Source of the DNA: Streptosporangiales bacterium
GTDB taxonomy: Bacteria; Actinomycetota; Actinomycetes; Streptosporangiales; WHST01
Assembly: GCA_009379825.1 (NCBI GenBank)
Contig: WHTA01000004.1
Coordinates: forward strand, 28,683-92,682
Length of the DNA: 64,000 nt
Reading direction: 5' to 3'
In this document: in pieces, positions 1 to 8,086 of the stretch
Layout of the letters: every line of letters begins with the position of its first letter
Numbering within the stretch: the stretch's first letter is position 1
Position numbers and translations under genes: made by a program
The notes under the pieces: generated by a model
Databases searched by the model: none
What the model was told of the DNA's origin: nothing
Seen by the model: only the letters and a program-made list of their open reading frames with translations

Positions 1-125
1 TCGGCCAGTGCGTACGGTACGAACAGCACCCGGCGCTCACCGACGAAGTCGGCGAGCTCGTCCTGGACATGCGCGAACGGGGGCGACCCCGGTGCCCGCG
101 AGTTCGACAGCAGCAGCAGCTCCAC
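1..125 (-). CDS. pepE: Peptidase E (alpha-aspartyl dipeptidase), N-terminal part only
   Basis: Reading leftwards from a GTG at 125-123, the frame gives VELLLLSNSRAPGSPP, then a run ending RRVLFVPYALA at the window edge. The opening matches the hallmark start of peptidase E (E. coli PepE begins MELLLLSNS), a serine peptidase of family S51 that hydrolyses dipeptides with N-terminal aspartate in the cytoplasm. Only about 41 residues lie inside the window, so the catalytic serine is not visible. The start is 5 nt after the TetR stop on the same strand, so the two are probably co-transcribed. Family call from the N-terminus only. Confidence 0.72.
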   Translation of the reverse strand, partial: MELLLLSNSRAPGSPPFAHVQDELADFVGERRVLFVPYALA

Positions 126-130
126 GCGGC

Positions 131-886
131 TCAGGTTAGCCGCAGCGGCGCCCAGTCGATCGCGTCGGTCGTCGTGGGCTCCTCCGGGTAGCGCACGCTG
201 ATCACGTTCGGCAGCGTGGCAAGCGCCTCGTCCCTGGTCGCCTCGTCGATGCCCAACGCAGTGCAGGCCGAGTCGATGAGCAGGTCGAACATGCCGTCCT
301 GGCTCAGCCCGTCGGGGTCGAACAGCACGCGCAGCGCGGCCCCGTCGGACAGGCACATCAGGCGGGTGATCAGCAGGTCGGTCGGCGACGTGGGGCGGAA
401 CGCCCCGGCGGCCACGCCCTCCTCGATCGTGGTGCGGAACGGCTCTGTCCAGGCGCCGTAGACGTCCTTGGCGTACGTGTTGAGCGTGTCGTGCCTGCTG
501 GCCGCCGACCAGAACTCCACCCAGAACGACCACCGCTTGCCGAACGGAGCCCACCCGGCGACCTGGAACCGCAGCAGCGCGAACAGCCGCTTTACGGGAT
601 CGTGCTCGGCCGCCGCGACCACCCGCCAGGTCGCGAGCGTCAGCTCGAGCAGCGAGCTCATCGTGGTCACCACCAGCTCGTCGCGGTGCCTGAAGTAGTG
701 CTGCACCATGCCGAGCGAGACGCCGGCCTCGTCCGCGATGTCCTTCAGCCGCGCCCCGTCGACGCCGTTGCGGCAGATGACCTCGCTGGTGGCGGCGATT
801 ATCTGCAGCCGCCGCTGGGCGGCGAGGTCGCCGGGTTCCGTGGTGGCCGGTTCGGCGCGCCCTTGCGTGGCAGTGTCCCTGGGCAT
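131..886 (-). CDS. TetR-family transcriptional regulator
   Basis: A 251-residue protein with an N-terminal TetR helix-turn-helix at about residues 28-75 (RLQIIAATSEVICRNG, then LKDIADEAGVSLGMVQHYF) and a helical ligand-binding C-terminal half typical of the family. The ATG at 886 is preceded on the minus strand by AGGAGG about 11 nt upstream. It is divergent from the PotD-like gene, with about 80 nt between the two starts, so it probably represses the polyamine-type operon and possibly itself and pepE. The ligand is unknown; a polyamine or acetylpolyamine is an inference from context. No convincing operator was identified in the gap. Confidence 0.9.
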   Translation of the reverse strand: MPRDTATQGRAEPATTEPGDLAAQRRLQIIAATSEVICRNGVDGARLKDIADEAGVSLGMVQHYFRHRDELVVTTMSSLLELTLATWRVVAAAEHDPVKRLFALLRFQVAGWAPFGKRWSFWVEFWSAASRHDTLNTYAKDVYGAWTEPFRTTIEEGVAAGAFRPTSPTDLLITRLMCLSDGAALRVLFDPDGLSQDGMFDLLIDSACTALGIDEATRDEALATLPNVISVRYPEEPTTTDAIDWAPLRLT

Positions 887-965
887 GGAGTAATCGTCCT
901 CCTACGGGTGCGGCTGCACGGCCTCAGGGGGTGTTGCGTACGGCCGTTCCATGGACGGAGCCTTC

Positions 966-2009
966 ATGCGTATGTCATCTCGCGCCACCGCGGTGGCAGG
1001 AGTACTTACCTTGGCGTTCGCGACAGCCTGCGGGGGAGGCTCGGGATCGGACGGCGAGAAGCAGCTCACCTTCACCTCGTACGGCAGTGGCTACCAGAAA
1101 GCACAGGCCGCGGCGTGGCTGAAGCCGTGGGCAAAGAAGCGCGGGGTCGAGGTGGTCCAGGACCAGCCGACCGACTACGCGAAGATCAAGACGATGGTCG
1201 AGTCCCGGCGGGTGACCTGGGACGTCGTCGACACCGAGCCGTTCTTCCCTGTCGGGAACTGCGGCAAGTACGCGGAGAAGCTCGACTTCGACGTCATCGA
1301 CAAGTCCAAGTTCCCCAAGGGCACGGTCAGCGACTGTGCCGTGCCGGACGCCATGTACTCGCTGACGCTCGTCTACAAAGAGGACAAGTACAAGTCGGAC
1401 CCGCCGACGTCGATGGCCGACTTCTTCGACCTCGACAAGTACCCGGGCAAGCGGCTGGCTCCCGGGTTCGCGTCCGGCGGGTCGCTGGAGGCCGCGCTCG
1501 TCGGCGACGGGGTGAAGCCCGACAAGCTGTACCCGCTCGACTACGACCGTGCGTTCGACAAGCTCGACACCATCCGCGACCAGACCACGTTCTGGGAGAC
1601 CTCGGCGGAGAGCCAGCAGGCCCTGGAGGCGAAGCGGGCTGACATGGCACTGGTGTGGTCCGGCCGTGCGTACATGGCGGCGAAGAACGGCGCACCTTAC
1701 GCGCCGGTGTGGCAGGACAACATGCTCGCGTACGCGGTGCTCATGGTGCCGAAGGGGGCGCCGAACAAGGACCTGGCGATGGACTACATCGCCTACGCGA
1801 CCAGCGCGAAGCCGCAGGAGGAGCTCGTCGAGCGGCAGCCGTACGCGCCGGTGAACACGGACGCGAGACCGAAGCTCGGTCCGGTCGCGCAGGACTGGAA
1901 CACCGCGCGGAAGGACATCCAGGACCAGGGCTACTTCCAGGACGTCGGCTGGTGGGGCAGGAACCTCGACCAGGCGACGGAGAAGTGGACGTCGTGGTCG
2001 ACGGGATGA
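966..2009 (+). CDS. PotD-like polyamine ABC transporter substrate-binding lipoprotein
   Basis: A 347-residue extracytoplasmic solute-binding protein. The N-terminus is a lipoprotein signal peptide: MRMSSRATAVAGVL, a hydrophobic core, then the lipobox FATAC followed by glycines. The mature part (LTFTSYGSGYQKAQ, then DVVDTEPFFPVGNC) follows the fold of spermidine/putrescine-binding proteins. An ATG also exists at 951, but GGAG at 957-960 lies 5 nt before the ATG at 966, so 966 is preferred. It heads a transporter operon with two permeases and an ATPase. Polyamine is inferred from the family and from the deacetylase downstream; related clade members bind other cations or opines. Confidence 0.85.
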   Translation: MRMSSRATAVAGVLTLAFATACGGGSGSDGEKQLTFTSYGSGYQKAQAAAWLKPWAKKRGVEVVQDQPTDYAKIKTMVESRRVTWDVVDTEPFFPVGNCGKYAEKLDFDVIDKSKFPKGTVSDCAVPDAMYSLTLVYKEDKYKSDPPTSMADFFDLDKYPGKRLAPGFASGGSLEAALVGDGVKPDKLYPLDYDRAFDKLDTIRDQTTFWETSAESQQALEAKRADMALVWSGRAYMAAKNGAPYAPVWQDNMLAYAVLMVPKGAPNKDLAMDYIAYATSAKPQEELVERQPYAPVNTDARPKLGPVAQDWNTARKDIQDQGYFQDVGWWGRNLDQATEKWTSWSTG

Positions 2010-2016
2010 GGGTGCC

Positions 2017-2865
2017 ATGACGTCGACCGGTCGGCGGGTCGAGCTGCGTTGGCTCGCCCTGCTGGCGCCTGCGGTGCTCGTGCTGGTCGCGCTGTTCGGC
2101 TACCCGGTGCTCGCGATCGGCTGGCGGGCGTTCAGCGATCCCGAGCTCGGGCTGGGCAACTTCACCCAGCTGTGGGACGACCCGACGACGCTGCGGGTGC
2201 TGGCCAGGACCATCGGCACGGCGTTGGTCGTCACGGTCGGCACGTTGGTGCTCGCGTATCCGTACGCGTACCTGATGACGGTGGTCGGGCCGCGGGCCCG
2301 TGGCGTGCTGGTGGCACTGGTGCTGTTGCCGTTCTGGACGAGCCTGATGGCGCGTAACTTCGCGTGGATCGTGGTGCTGCAGGACGGCGGGCCGCTGGTG
2401 ATGTTCACCTCGGCCATCGGCCTGACCGACCGTGCGCTGCTCGGCACCGCGGCGGGGGTCGCGCTCGGCATGGTGCAGGTGCTGCTGCCGTACATGGTGC
2501 TGCCGCTGTACAGCACCATGCGCGGGATCGACCGGCGGCTGCTGGATGCCGGTGGCAGCCTCGGCGCAGCCCGGGTCACCTGTTTCCGGCGGATCTACCT
2601 GCCGCTGTCGCTGCCGGGGATCCTCGCCGGCAGCACGCTGGTGTTCGTGCTCAGCCTGGGCTTCTACGTCACGCCGCGGCTGCTCGGCTCGCCGAAGGAG
2701 TCGCTGATCGCCCAGGTGATCGGCACGAAGGTGGAGAAACTGCTCGACTTCGGTGGCGCCGGGGCGCTGTCGCTGGTGCTGCTCGCCGTGACGGCGGTGC
2801 TGTTGCTCGTCGTCGGCCGGCTGGTGCGGCCGACCGCCATGCTCCGCGGCGAGGAGCGGCCATGA
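2017..2865 (+). CDS. ABC transporter permease, PotB-like
   Basis: A 282-residue membrane protein with about six transmembrane helices, beginning with WLALLAPAVLVLVALFGYPV. The EAA-type cytoplasmic loop that docks the ATPase is visible as DAGGSLGAARVTCFRRIYLP. It forms half of the membrane channel with the next permease. It starts 7 nt after the substrate-binding gene and its TGA overlaps the next ATG (ATGA at 2862-2865). Length and layout are as expected for PotB/PotH proteins, and no damage was seen. Confidence 0.88.
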   Translation: MTSTGRRVELRWLALLAPAVLVLVALFGYPVLAIGWRAFSDPELGLGNFTQLWDDPTTLRVLARTIGTALVVTVGTLVLAYPYAYLMTVVGPRARGVLVALVLLPFWTSLMARNFAWIVVLQDGGPLVMFTSAIGLTDRALLGTAAGVALGMVQVLLPYMVLPLYSTMRGIDRRLLDAGGSLGAARVTCFRRIYLPLSLPGILAGSTLVFVLSLGFYVTPRLLGSPKESLIAQVIGTKVEKLLDFGGAGALSLVLLAVTAVLLLVVGRLVRPTAMLRGEERP

Positions 2866-3638
2866 CGCGCGTGGGCCTGCGGCTGTGGGCGGTGTTGGTG
2901 GGCACGATCCTCGTCGCGCCGACGCTCGTGGTGATCCCGTTGTCGTTCGCCGGCACGCGCAGCTTCGTCTTCCCGCCCGAGGGCTGGTCGCTGCGCTGGT
3001 TCGCGAACTTCTTCGCCGATCCCGGCTGGCGTGGGGCGCTGGTGACGTCCCTGCAGATCGCACTCGCGGTGGCTGTGCTCGCGACGGTGCTCGGCACGGC
3101 GGCGGCGTTCGCGCTCGACCGCGGCCGGATCCCCGGTACGACGGCCGTCCACGGGGTGCTGCTCGCGCCGATCGTGGTGCCGCAGATCGTGGCGGCCATC
3201 GGGGTGTACGCGGCGTTCCTGCAGTGGCGGCTCTCCGGCACCGTCGCCGGGTTCGTGCTCGGGCACACCACGCTCGCCGTGCCGTTCGTCGTGGTGGCCG
3301 TGTCGGCGAGCCTGCGCGGGTACGACCGCAGCCTCGACCTGGCGGCCGGCAGTCTCGGCGCGCCGCCGTGGGCGGTGTTCCGCCGGGTGACGCTGCCGAT
3401 CATCCTCCCCGGCGTGCTGTCCGGTCTGGTGTTCGCGTTCGTCACGTCGCTCGACGAGGTGGTGATGGCGCTCTACCTGCAGAGCCCGACGCTGCAGACG
3501 CTGCCGGTGCAGATGTTCAGCAGCGTCACCGTCGAGACCGACCCGACGATCGCGGCTGCCTCCAGCCTGGTGCTCGTCGTGACGACCGCCCTGATCCTGC
3601 TGTCCCAACTCCTGCGACGCGGAAAGAGCACATCATGA
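2862..3638 (+). CDS. ABC transporter permease, PotC-like
   Basis: A 258-residue inner-membrane permease, partner of the upstream PotB-like protein. It has an N-terminal helix, the typical PotC segment FVFPPEGWSLRWFANFF, several membrane helices and the EAA loop LAAGSLGAPPWAVFRRVTLP. The start is the ATG at 2862 inside an ATGA overlap; a longer reading frame upstream is only the shadow of the first permease. Its own stop overlaps the ATPase start (ATGA at 3635-3638), which argues for translational coupling through the operon. Confidence 0.88.
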   Translation: MTRVGLRLWAVLVGTILVAPTLVVIPLSFAGTRSFVFPPEGWSLRWFANFFADPGWRGALVTSLQIALAVAVLATVLGTAAAFALDRGRIPGTTAVHGVLLAPIVVPQIVAAIGVYAAFLQWRLSGTVAGFVLGHTTLAVPFVVVAVSASLRGYDRSLDLAAGSLGAPPWAVFRRVTLPIILPGVLSGLVFAFVTSLDEVVMALYLQSPTLQTLPVQMFSSVTVETDPTIAAASSLVLVVTTALILLSQLLRRGKSTS

Positions 3639-4755
3639 CCGAGGAGAGCCGCCGCGGCGCTCCGGTGCGGCTGACCGAGCTGACCAAGGACTACGGTGCG
3701 GGGTCGCCGGCCGTCGACCGGGTGTCGCTGGACATCGCCGCGGGTGAGTTCATGACGCTGCTCGGCCCGTCCGGTTCCGGCAAGACGACGACGCTGAACC
3801 TGGTCGCCGGGTTCGTGTCGGCTACCGGCGGGCGGATCGAGATCGACGGCCGGGACGTGGCGAAGCTGCCGCCGCACAAGCGGGAGCTCGGCGTGGTGTT
3901 CCAGCACTACGCCCTGTTCCCGCACATGACCGTCGCGAAGAACATCGCCTTCCCCCTGGAGCAGCGCAGGCTGGGCAAGCAGGAGATCGCGAGGCGGGTC
4001 GAGGCGGCGTTGCGGCTGGTGCAGCTGGACGGGTTCGAGGACCGGCTGCCCGGCCAGCTCTCCGGCGGGCAGCAGCAGCGCGTCGCGTTCGCCCGCGCCA
4101 CGGCGTTCGACCCGCCGGTGCTGCTGATGGACGAGCCGCTCGGCGCCCTGGACCGCAAGCTGCGCGAGCAGCTGCAGGGCGAGATCACCAGGATCCACCG
4201 GGAGCTCGGCAGCACGTTCGTGTTCGTCACGCACGACCAGGACGAGGCGCTCGCGCTGTCGGACCGGATCGCGGTGTTCAACGGCGGCGTCGTCGAGCAG
4301 GTGGGTACCGCGGAGGAGCTCTACGAGCGGCCGGCGACCCTGTTCGTCGCCGGGTTCCTCGGCGACTCCAACGTGCTCCGCGGCCGGTACGCCGCGCCGG
4401 CCGGCTGTCGTGCGACGGTTACGAGCTGCGCGTCGACACCGACAACGACCTGCCCGCGGGCAGCGGCGCCGCGGCGGTGGTGCGTCCGGAACGGGCCAGC
4501 CTGCTCGACGCCGACGCCGCGGTGCCCGACGGGCACAACGCGGTCGAGGGCACCGTCGCCGACATCACGTACTTCGGTTCGCACCGCAAGGTCGGTGTGC
4601 TCGCCGGCGAGCTGCGCCTCACGGTGCGCGAGCCGGCGGGAGCCGAGACGGTGGCCGCGGCCGGCGGTGCGGTGCGGGTGGTGTGGCCGGTCGAACGCAG
4701 CGTGCTCGTGCCCGACTCGACCGAACCGGCGACTCAGGTGCCGGTGTCGGTGTGA
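3635..4755 (+). pseudogene. ABC transporter ATPase, PotA-like, frameshifted before the TOBE domain
   Basis: The first 250 or so residues are a normal ATP-binding cassette: Walker A GPSGSGKTTT, Q-loop VVFQHYALF, signature LSGGQQQRVAFARA, Walker B VLLMDEPLGALD and switch HD. After FLGDSNVLRGRYAAPAG (about 4400) this frame degenerates. From TGC at 4411 the frame one base back reads CDGYELRVDTDNDLPAG and continues as a TOBE-like domain to TGA at 4753-4755. The span 3635-4755 is one base short of a whole number of codons, which fits a single-base deletion near 4395-4411. Without repair the protein carries an aberrant long tail. A sequencing error is equally possible. Confidence 0.85.
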
Positions 4756-4784
4756 TCGCAGTCCCCCGTGTCAGGAGGTGCCAG

Positions 4785-5195
4785 TTGTCCCAAGCCGTGA
4801 CCGCGCCGCGTCCGATGGTCGTGCCGCTGTCGAGCGTCCCCGTGACGCCGGCCGCCGAGGCCGTTACCCAGGTTCGGATAGCCAGGGCCATCACCAAGGA
4901 ACGCTGTGGTTCCAACCTGCTGCTCGGTGCGGCGTGGATGGACCCGGGCGAGCAGGCGAACACCTGGTCGTCACGCGCCGACGACGACATGCCCGACGAC
5001 GGCCACTGGTACGGGCCGGTCGACGAGACGTACTACATCGTGACCGGCGCGCTGCGGCTGACCTGGGACGAAGGGACGTTCGAGCTGACCGGTGGCGACT
5101 GCGTCTACCTCGCGCCCGGATGGACGTACCACCTGGAGAACACCGGCGACGAGCCCGCGTTCTTCGTGTACTCGATGACGCCGACCCCGGAGTGA
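4785..5195 (+). CDS. Small cupin-domain protein
   Basis: A 136-residue single-domain cupin. The start is inferred as TTG at 4785 because AGGAGG at 4773-4778 lies 6 nt upstream; the protein begins MSQAVTAPRPMVVPLSS. Cupin motif 1 is seen as HWYGPVDETYYIVTGALRL and motif 2 as PGWTYHLENTG, so His and Glu metal ligands are present. It sits between the transporter ATPase and the deacetylase and ends 4 nt before the latter. Such small cupins often bind or isomerise small polar molecules; the actual substrate cannot be read from sequence. An enzyme or a substrate-sensing role in amine use are both possible. Confidence 0.78.
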   Translation: MSQAVTAPRPMVVPLSSVPVTPAAEAVTQVRIARAITKERCGSNLLLGAAWMDPGEQANTWSSRADDDMPDDGHWYGPVDETYYIVTGALRLTWDEGTFELTGGDCVYLAPGWTYHLENTGDEPAFFVYSMTPTPE

Positions 5196-5199
5196 CCCG

Positions 5200-6285
5200 A
5201 TGACCATCGACGTGTTCTGGGACGCCAGGGTGCTCGAGCACGACACCGGCTTCGGCTGCTGGGAGGCGCGGCCGTCGGACCTGCTCGCGGAACAGGAACG
5301 GCACCCGGAGAACGCGGTGCGGGTGCGCAACATGAAAGCCGTGCTCGAGCGCGGGCCGGTCGCGGACGCCATCCGTTGGCGACCCGGCCGGCTAGCGACC
5401 GAGGACGAGCTGGCGACCGTGCACGACCGGGCGTACATCGACTCCATCAGGCAGCTCTGCGCGGACGGGGGTGGCAGGCTGACCAGCACCACGTGTGTGT
5501 CTGCAGGCTCGTGGCAGCCGCTCGCCGCGGCGGGCACCTGCCTCGCCGCCGCCGACGCGGTGCTCGACGGCTCGGCGACCACGGCGTACGCGCTCGTGCG
5601 GCCGCCCGGCCACCACGCCCAGCCCGCGCAGGCGGACGGGTACTGCGCCTTCTCGCACCCGGCGCTCGTCGCGCAGCGCGCACGCGACCGGGGCGTGGAG
5701 CGGGTAGCGATCGTGGACTGGGACGTGCACCACGGCAACGGCACCCAGGAGTGCTTCTACGACCGCGGGGACGTGCTCACCATCTCGATGCACATGGCGC
5801 ACGGCGCCTGGGGGCCTTCGCACCCGCAGACCGGCGCGCCCGACGAGCTCGGCACCGGCGACGGCGCCGGCCACAACGTGAACGTGGAGCTGCCCGTGGG
5901 CGCCGGCGACAAGGCGTACGCCGACGCGTTCGAACGGGTGGTCATACCGTTGCTGCGACAGTACTCCCCCGACCTGGTCGTGGCGGCTTCCGGACAGGAC
6001 GCGTCCACGTTCGACGCCAACGGGCAGCACAACGTCACGATGGCCGGGTTCCACCGGATCGGCACGCTGCTCGGCGAGCTGGCCGGCGGGCGGTTGGTGC
6101 TCACCCAGGAAGGTGGCTACGCGCGTTCCTACGCGGCGTACTGCCTGCACGCCACCGTGGAGGGACTGCTCGGCCGGCCGATGGCGCTTGCCGACCCGCT
6201 CGCCTACGTCCCCGACGACACCGCGCGCGGGGACGCCGCCATCGACCGGGTGTGGGACGCACTCGCACCGTACTGGACACGTTGA
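5200..6285 (+). CDS. Class II histone-deacetylase-fold amidohydrolase (acetylpolyamine deacetylase-like)
   Basis: A 361-residue zinc amidohydrolase of the arginase/deacetylase superfamily. Visible motifs are RPPGHHA (tandem His about 138-139), DWDVHHGNGT (zinc ligands Asp175 and His177), SGQDA (third zinc Asp) and QEGGY near the C-terminus. Bacterial members next to polyamine transporters remove acetyl groups from acetylputrescine or acetylspermidine in the cytoplasm. It follows the cupin by 4 nt. The fold and catalytic residues are certain; the polyamine substrate is inferred from the PotDBCA-like operon. Confidence 0.88.
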   Translation: MTIDVFWDARVLEHDTGFGCWEARPSDLLAEQERHPENAVRVRNMKAVLERGPVADAIRWRPGRLATEDELATVHDRAYIDSIRQLCADGGGRLTSTTCVSAGSWQPLAAAGTCLAAADAVLDGSATTAYALVRPPGHHAQPAQADGYCAFSHPALVAQRARDRGVERVAIVDWDVHHGNGTQECFYDRGDVLTISMHMAHGAWGPSHPQTGAPDELGTGDGAGHNVNVELPVGAGDKAYADAFERVVIPLLRQYSPDLVVAASGQDASTFDANGQHNVTMAGFHRIGTLLGELAGGRLVLTQEGGYARSYAAYCLHATVEGLLGRPMALADPLAYVPDDTARGDAAIDRVWDALAPYWTR

Positions 6286-6294
6286 AGGGAAGCG

Positions 6295-6910
6295 ATGGAA
6301 CTAGCGTTCAGCCTGCCGACCTACCACGACCGGCTCGCCCGGGTCCGTGCCCGGATGGCCGAGCAGCAGCTCGCCGGCCTCGTGCTCACCATGCCGGACG
6401 TGGTGCACTGGCTCACCGGCGTCAACTCGGTGGGCTACCTGTGGCTGCAGGCGTTGGTGGTCACGCCGGACGACCTGGTGTACGTCACACGTACAACGGA
6501 GGAACCCGGTGTGCGGGCGTGCTCGTGGGTGTCTTCGGTGCGGGTGTACGACATCGCGGTGGAAGAACCGGTCGAGGTGCTCGCGGAGACCGTGCGTAGG
6601 CAGGGCGTCGACCGGGTTCGGGTGGGCATCGAGCTGCAGGCCTTCACCCTGGTGCCCGGCGACTGGGACCGGCTGCGCACCGTGCTCCCCCACGTCGACT
6701 GGTCCGACGCGTCGCTGCTGGTGCCCGAGGAGCGGCTGGTGAAGTCGCCGGCGGAGATCGCGTACCAACGGCAGGCGGCGCAGCTGGCCGACTACGCGAT
6801 GGAGCAGGTGTTCGCGGCGATCCGGCCCGGCGTCTCGGAGACCGAGCTGGCCGGCGTCGCGAGCAAGGCGCTCGGCGAGGCCGGTAGCGAGTTCGCGGCG
6901 ATCCCGCTGG
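6295..6910 (+). pseudogene. M24 aminopeptidase (Xaa-Pro/creatinase-type), truncated by a deletion
   Basis: The start at 6295 gives an intact creatinase-type N-terminal domain (MELAFSLPTYHDRLARVRAR, then VVHWLTGVNSVGYLWLQ) and the beginning of the metallopeptidase domain (KSPAEIAYQRQAAQLADYAM, IRPGVSETELAGVASKAL). It stops making sense after AGSEFAAIPL near 6908. The metal-binding half, about 190 residues in normal family members, is absent, so no activity is expected. The frame then runs out of phase through an FAD oxidoreductase gene to 8424, which is a shadow. The neighbours suggest it once helped degrade amine or amide compounds. Confidence 0.85.
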
Positions 6911-8086
6911 GCGGCCAGCGGCCGCAACGGCGGGTTCGTCTCCGCCAGCCTGACGCACGGGCTGGGCAACGGCGCGTCCCGGTGGCCGGACGAGCTGGCC
7001 ACGCTGGAGCGGCTCGGGCTGGCGAACCTGGACGCCATGGAGCGCACCGTCCGCGAGTACGGCATCGACTGTTCGTTCGAACGGACGGGCAAGCTGGCGG
7101 TGGTCACAGCACCGCACCAGGTGGACGAGCTGCGGCAGCTCAGCGAGCTGGCGGCACGGCACGGCCGCACGATCGACTTCCTCGACCGGCCGGCGACGCG
7201 CGCCATGCTCGACTCGCCGACCTTCCTCGCCGGCGTGTACGACCGGGACGGCTACGCCCTCGTCGACCCGGCCAAGCTGGCGTGGGGACTGCGGGAGGTG
7301 TGCCTGCGGCTCGGTGTGCGGCTGTACGAGCGCACGCACGTACGAACGGTCGACCAGGAGCGTGCCGGCGTCACCGTACGTACGGCACGGGGCCGGGCCT
7401 CCGCCCGGCGGCTGGTGCTGGCGACGAACGCGTTCCGGCCGCTGCTGCGGCGGCTGGCGCCGTACACCGTGCCGGTGTACGACTACGCGCTCGCCACCGA
7501 GCCGCTGCCCGCCGACGCCCTGGCCGCCGTCGGCTGGTCGGCGCGGCAGGCGATGAGCGACAGCGGCAACCAGTTCCACTACTACCGCCGCACTCCCGAC
7601 GACCGGATCCTGTGGGGCGGTTACGACGCCGTCTACCACTACGGCAGCAAGCTGAGGCCGCGGCTGGACCGGCGCCCCGCCACGTTCACCAAGCTTGCGG
7701 CCCAGTTCGCGGAGACCTTCCCGCAGCTCGCCGGCACGCGGTTCACCCATGCCTGGGGCGGCGCCATCGACACCTGCACCAGGTTCACGGCGTTCTTCGG
7801 CACCGCCCACGGCGGACGTACCGCGTACGCGCTCGGCTTCACCGGCCTCGGCGTGGCCGCGACCAGGTTCGCCGCCGACGTCATGCTCGACCTGCTCACC
7901 GGGCACGACACCGAGCGCACCCGGCTGGCCATGGTCCGCTCGAAGCCGGTGCCGTTCCCACCGGAGCCGGTGCGGTACCTCGGCATCCAGGCGACCCGCC
8001 GCTCACTGGCGGCCGAGGACGCCACCGGCCGCCGCAACCTCTGGCTGCGCACCCTCGACCGCGTGGGTATGGGCTTCGACTCCTAG
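6911..8086 (+). pseudogene. FAD-dependent oxidoreductase (DAO family, gamma-glutamylputrescine oxidase-like), lacking its N-terminus
   Basis: From 6911 this frame reads AASGRNGGFVSASLTHGLGN, a typical segment about 60-70 residues into DAO-family amine oxidases such as PuuB, and continues as a normal domain to LDRVGMGFDS at 8084-8086. The N-terminal GxGxxG dinucleotide-binding segment is missing because the sequence is joined directly to the truncated M24 gene. Internal ATGs such as 7037 could start translation but would give a protein unable to bind FAD properly. The family oxidises amines such as gamma-glutamylputrescine. Its stop overlaps the stop of the convergent gamma-glutamyltransferase gene. 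Confidence 0.85.

Noticed and set aside
2885..5203. A 772-codon plus-strand frame across permease, ATPase and cupin
   Set aside because: Only the part from 3635 to about 4410 has ATPase motifs; both ends are out-of-frame readings of neighbouring genes.
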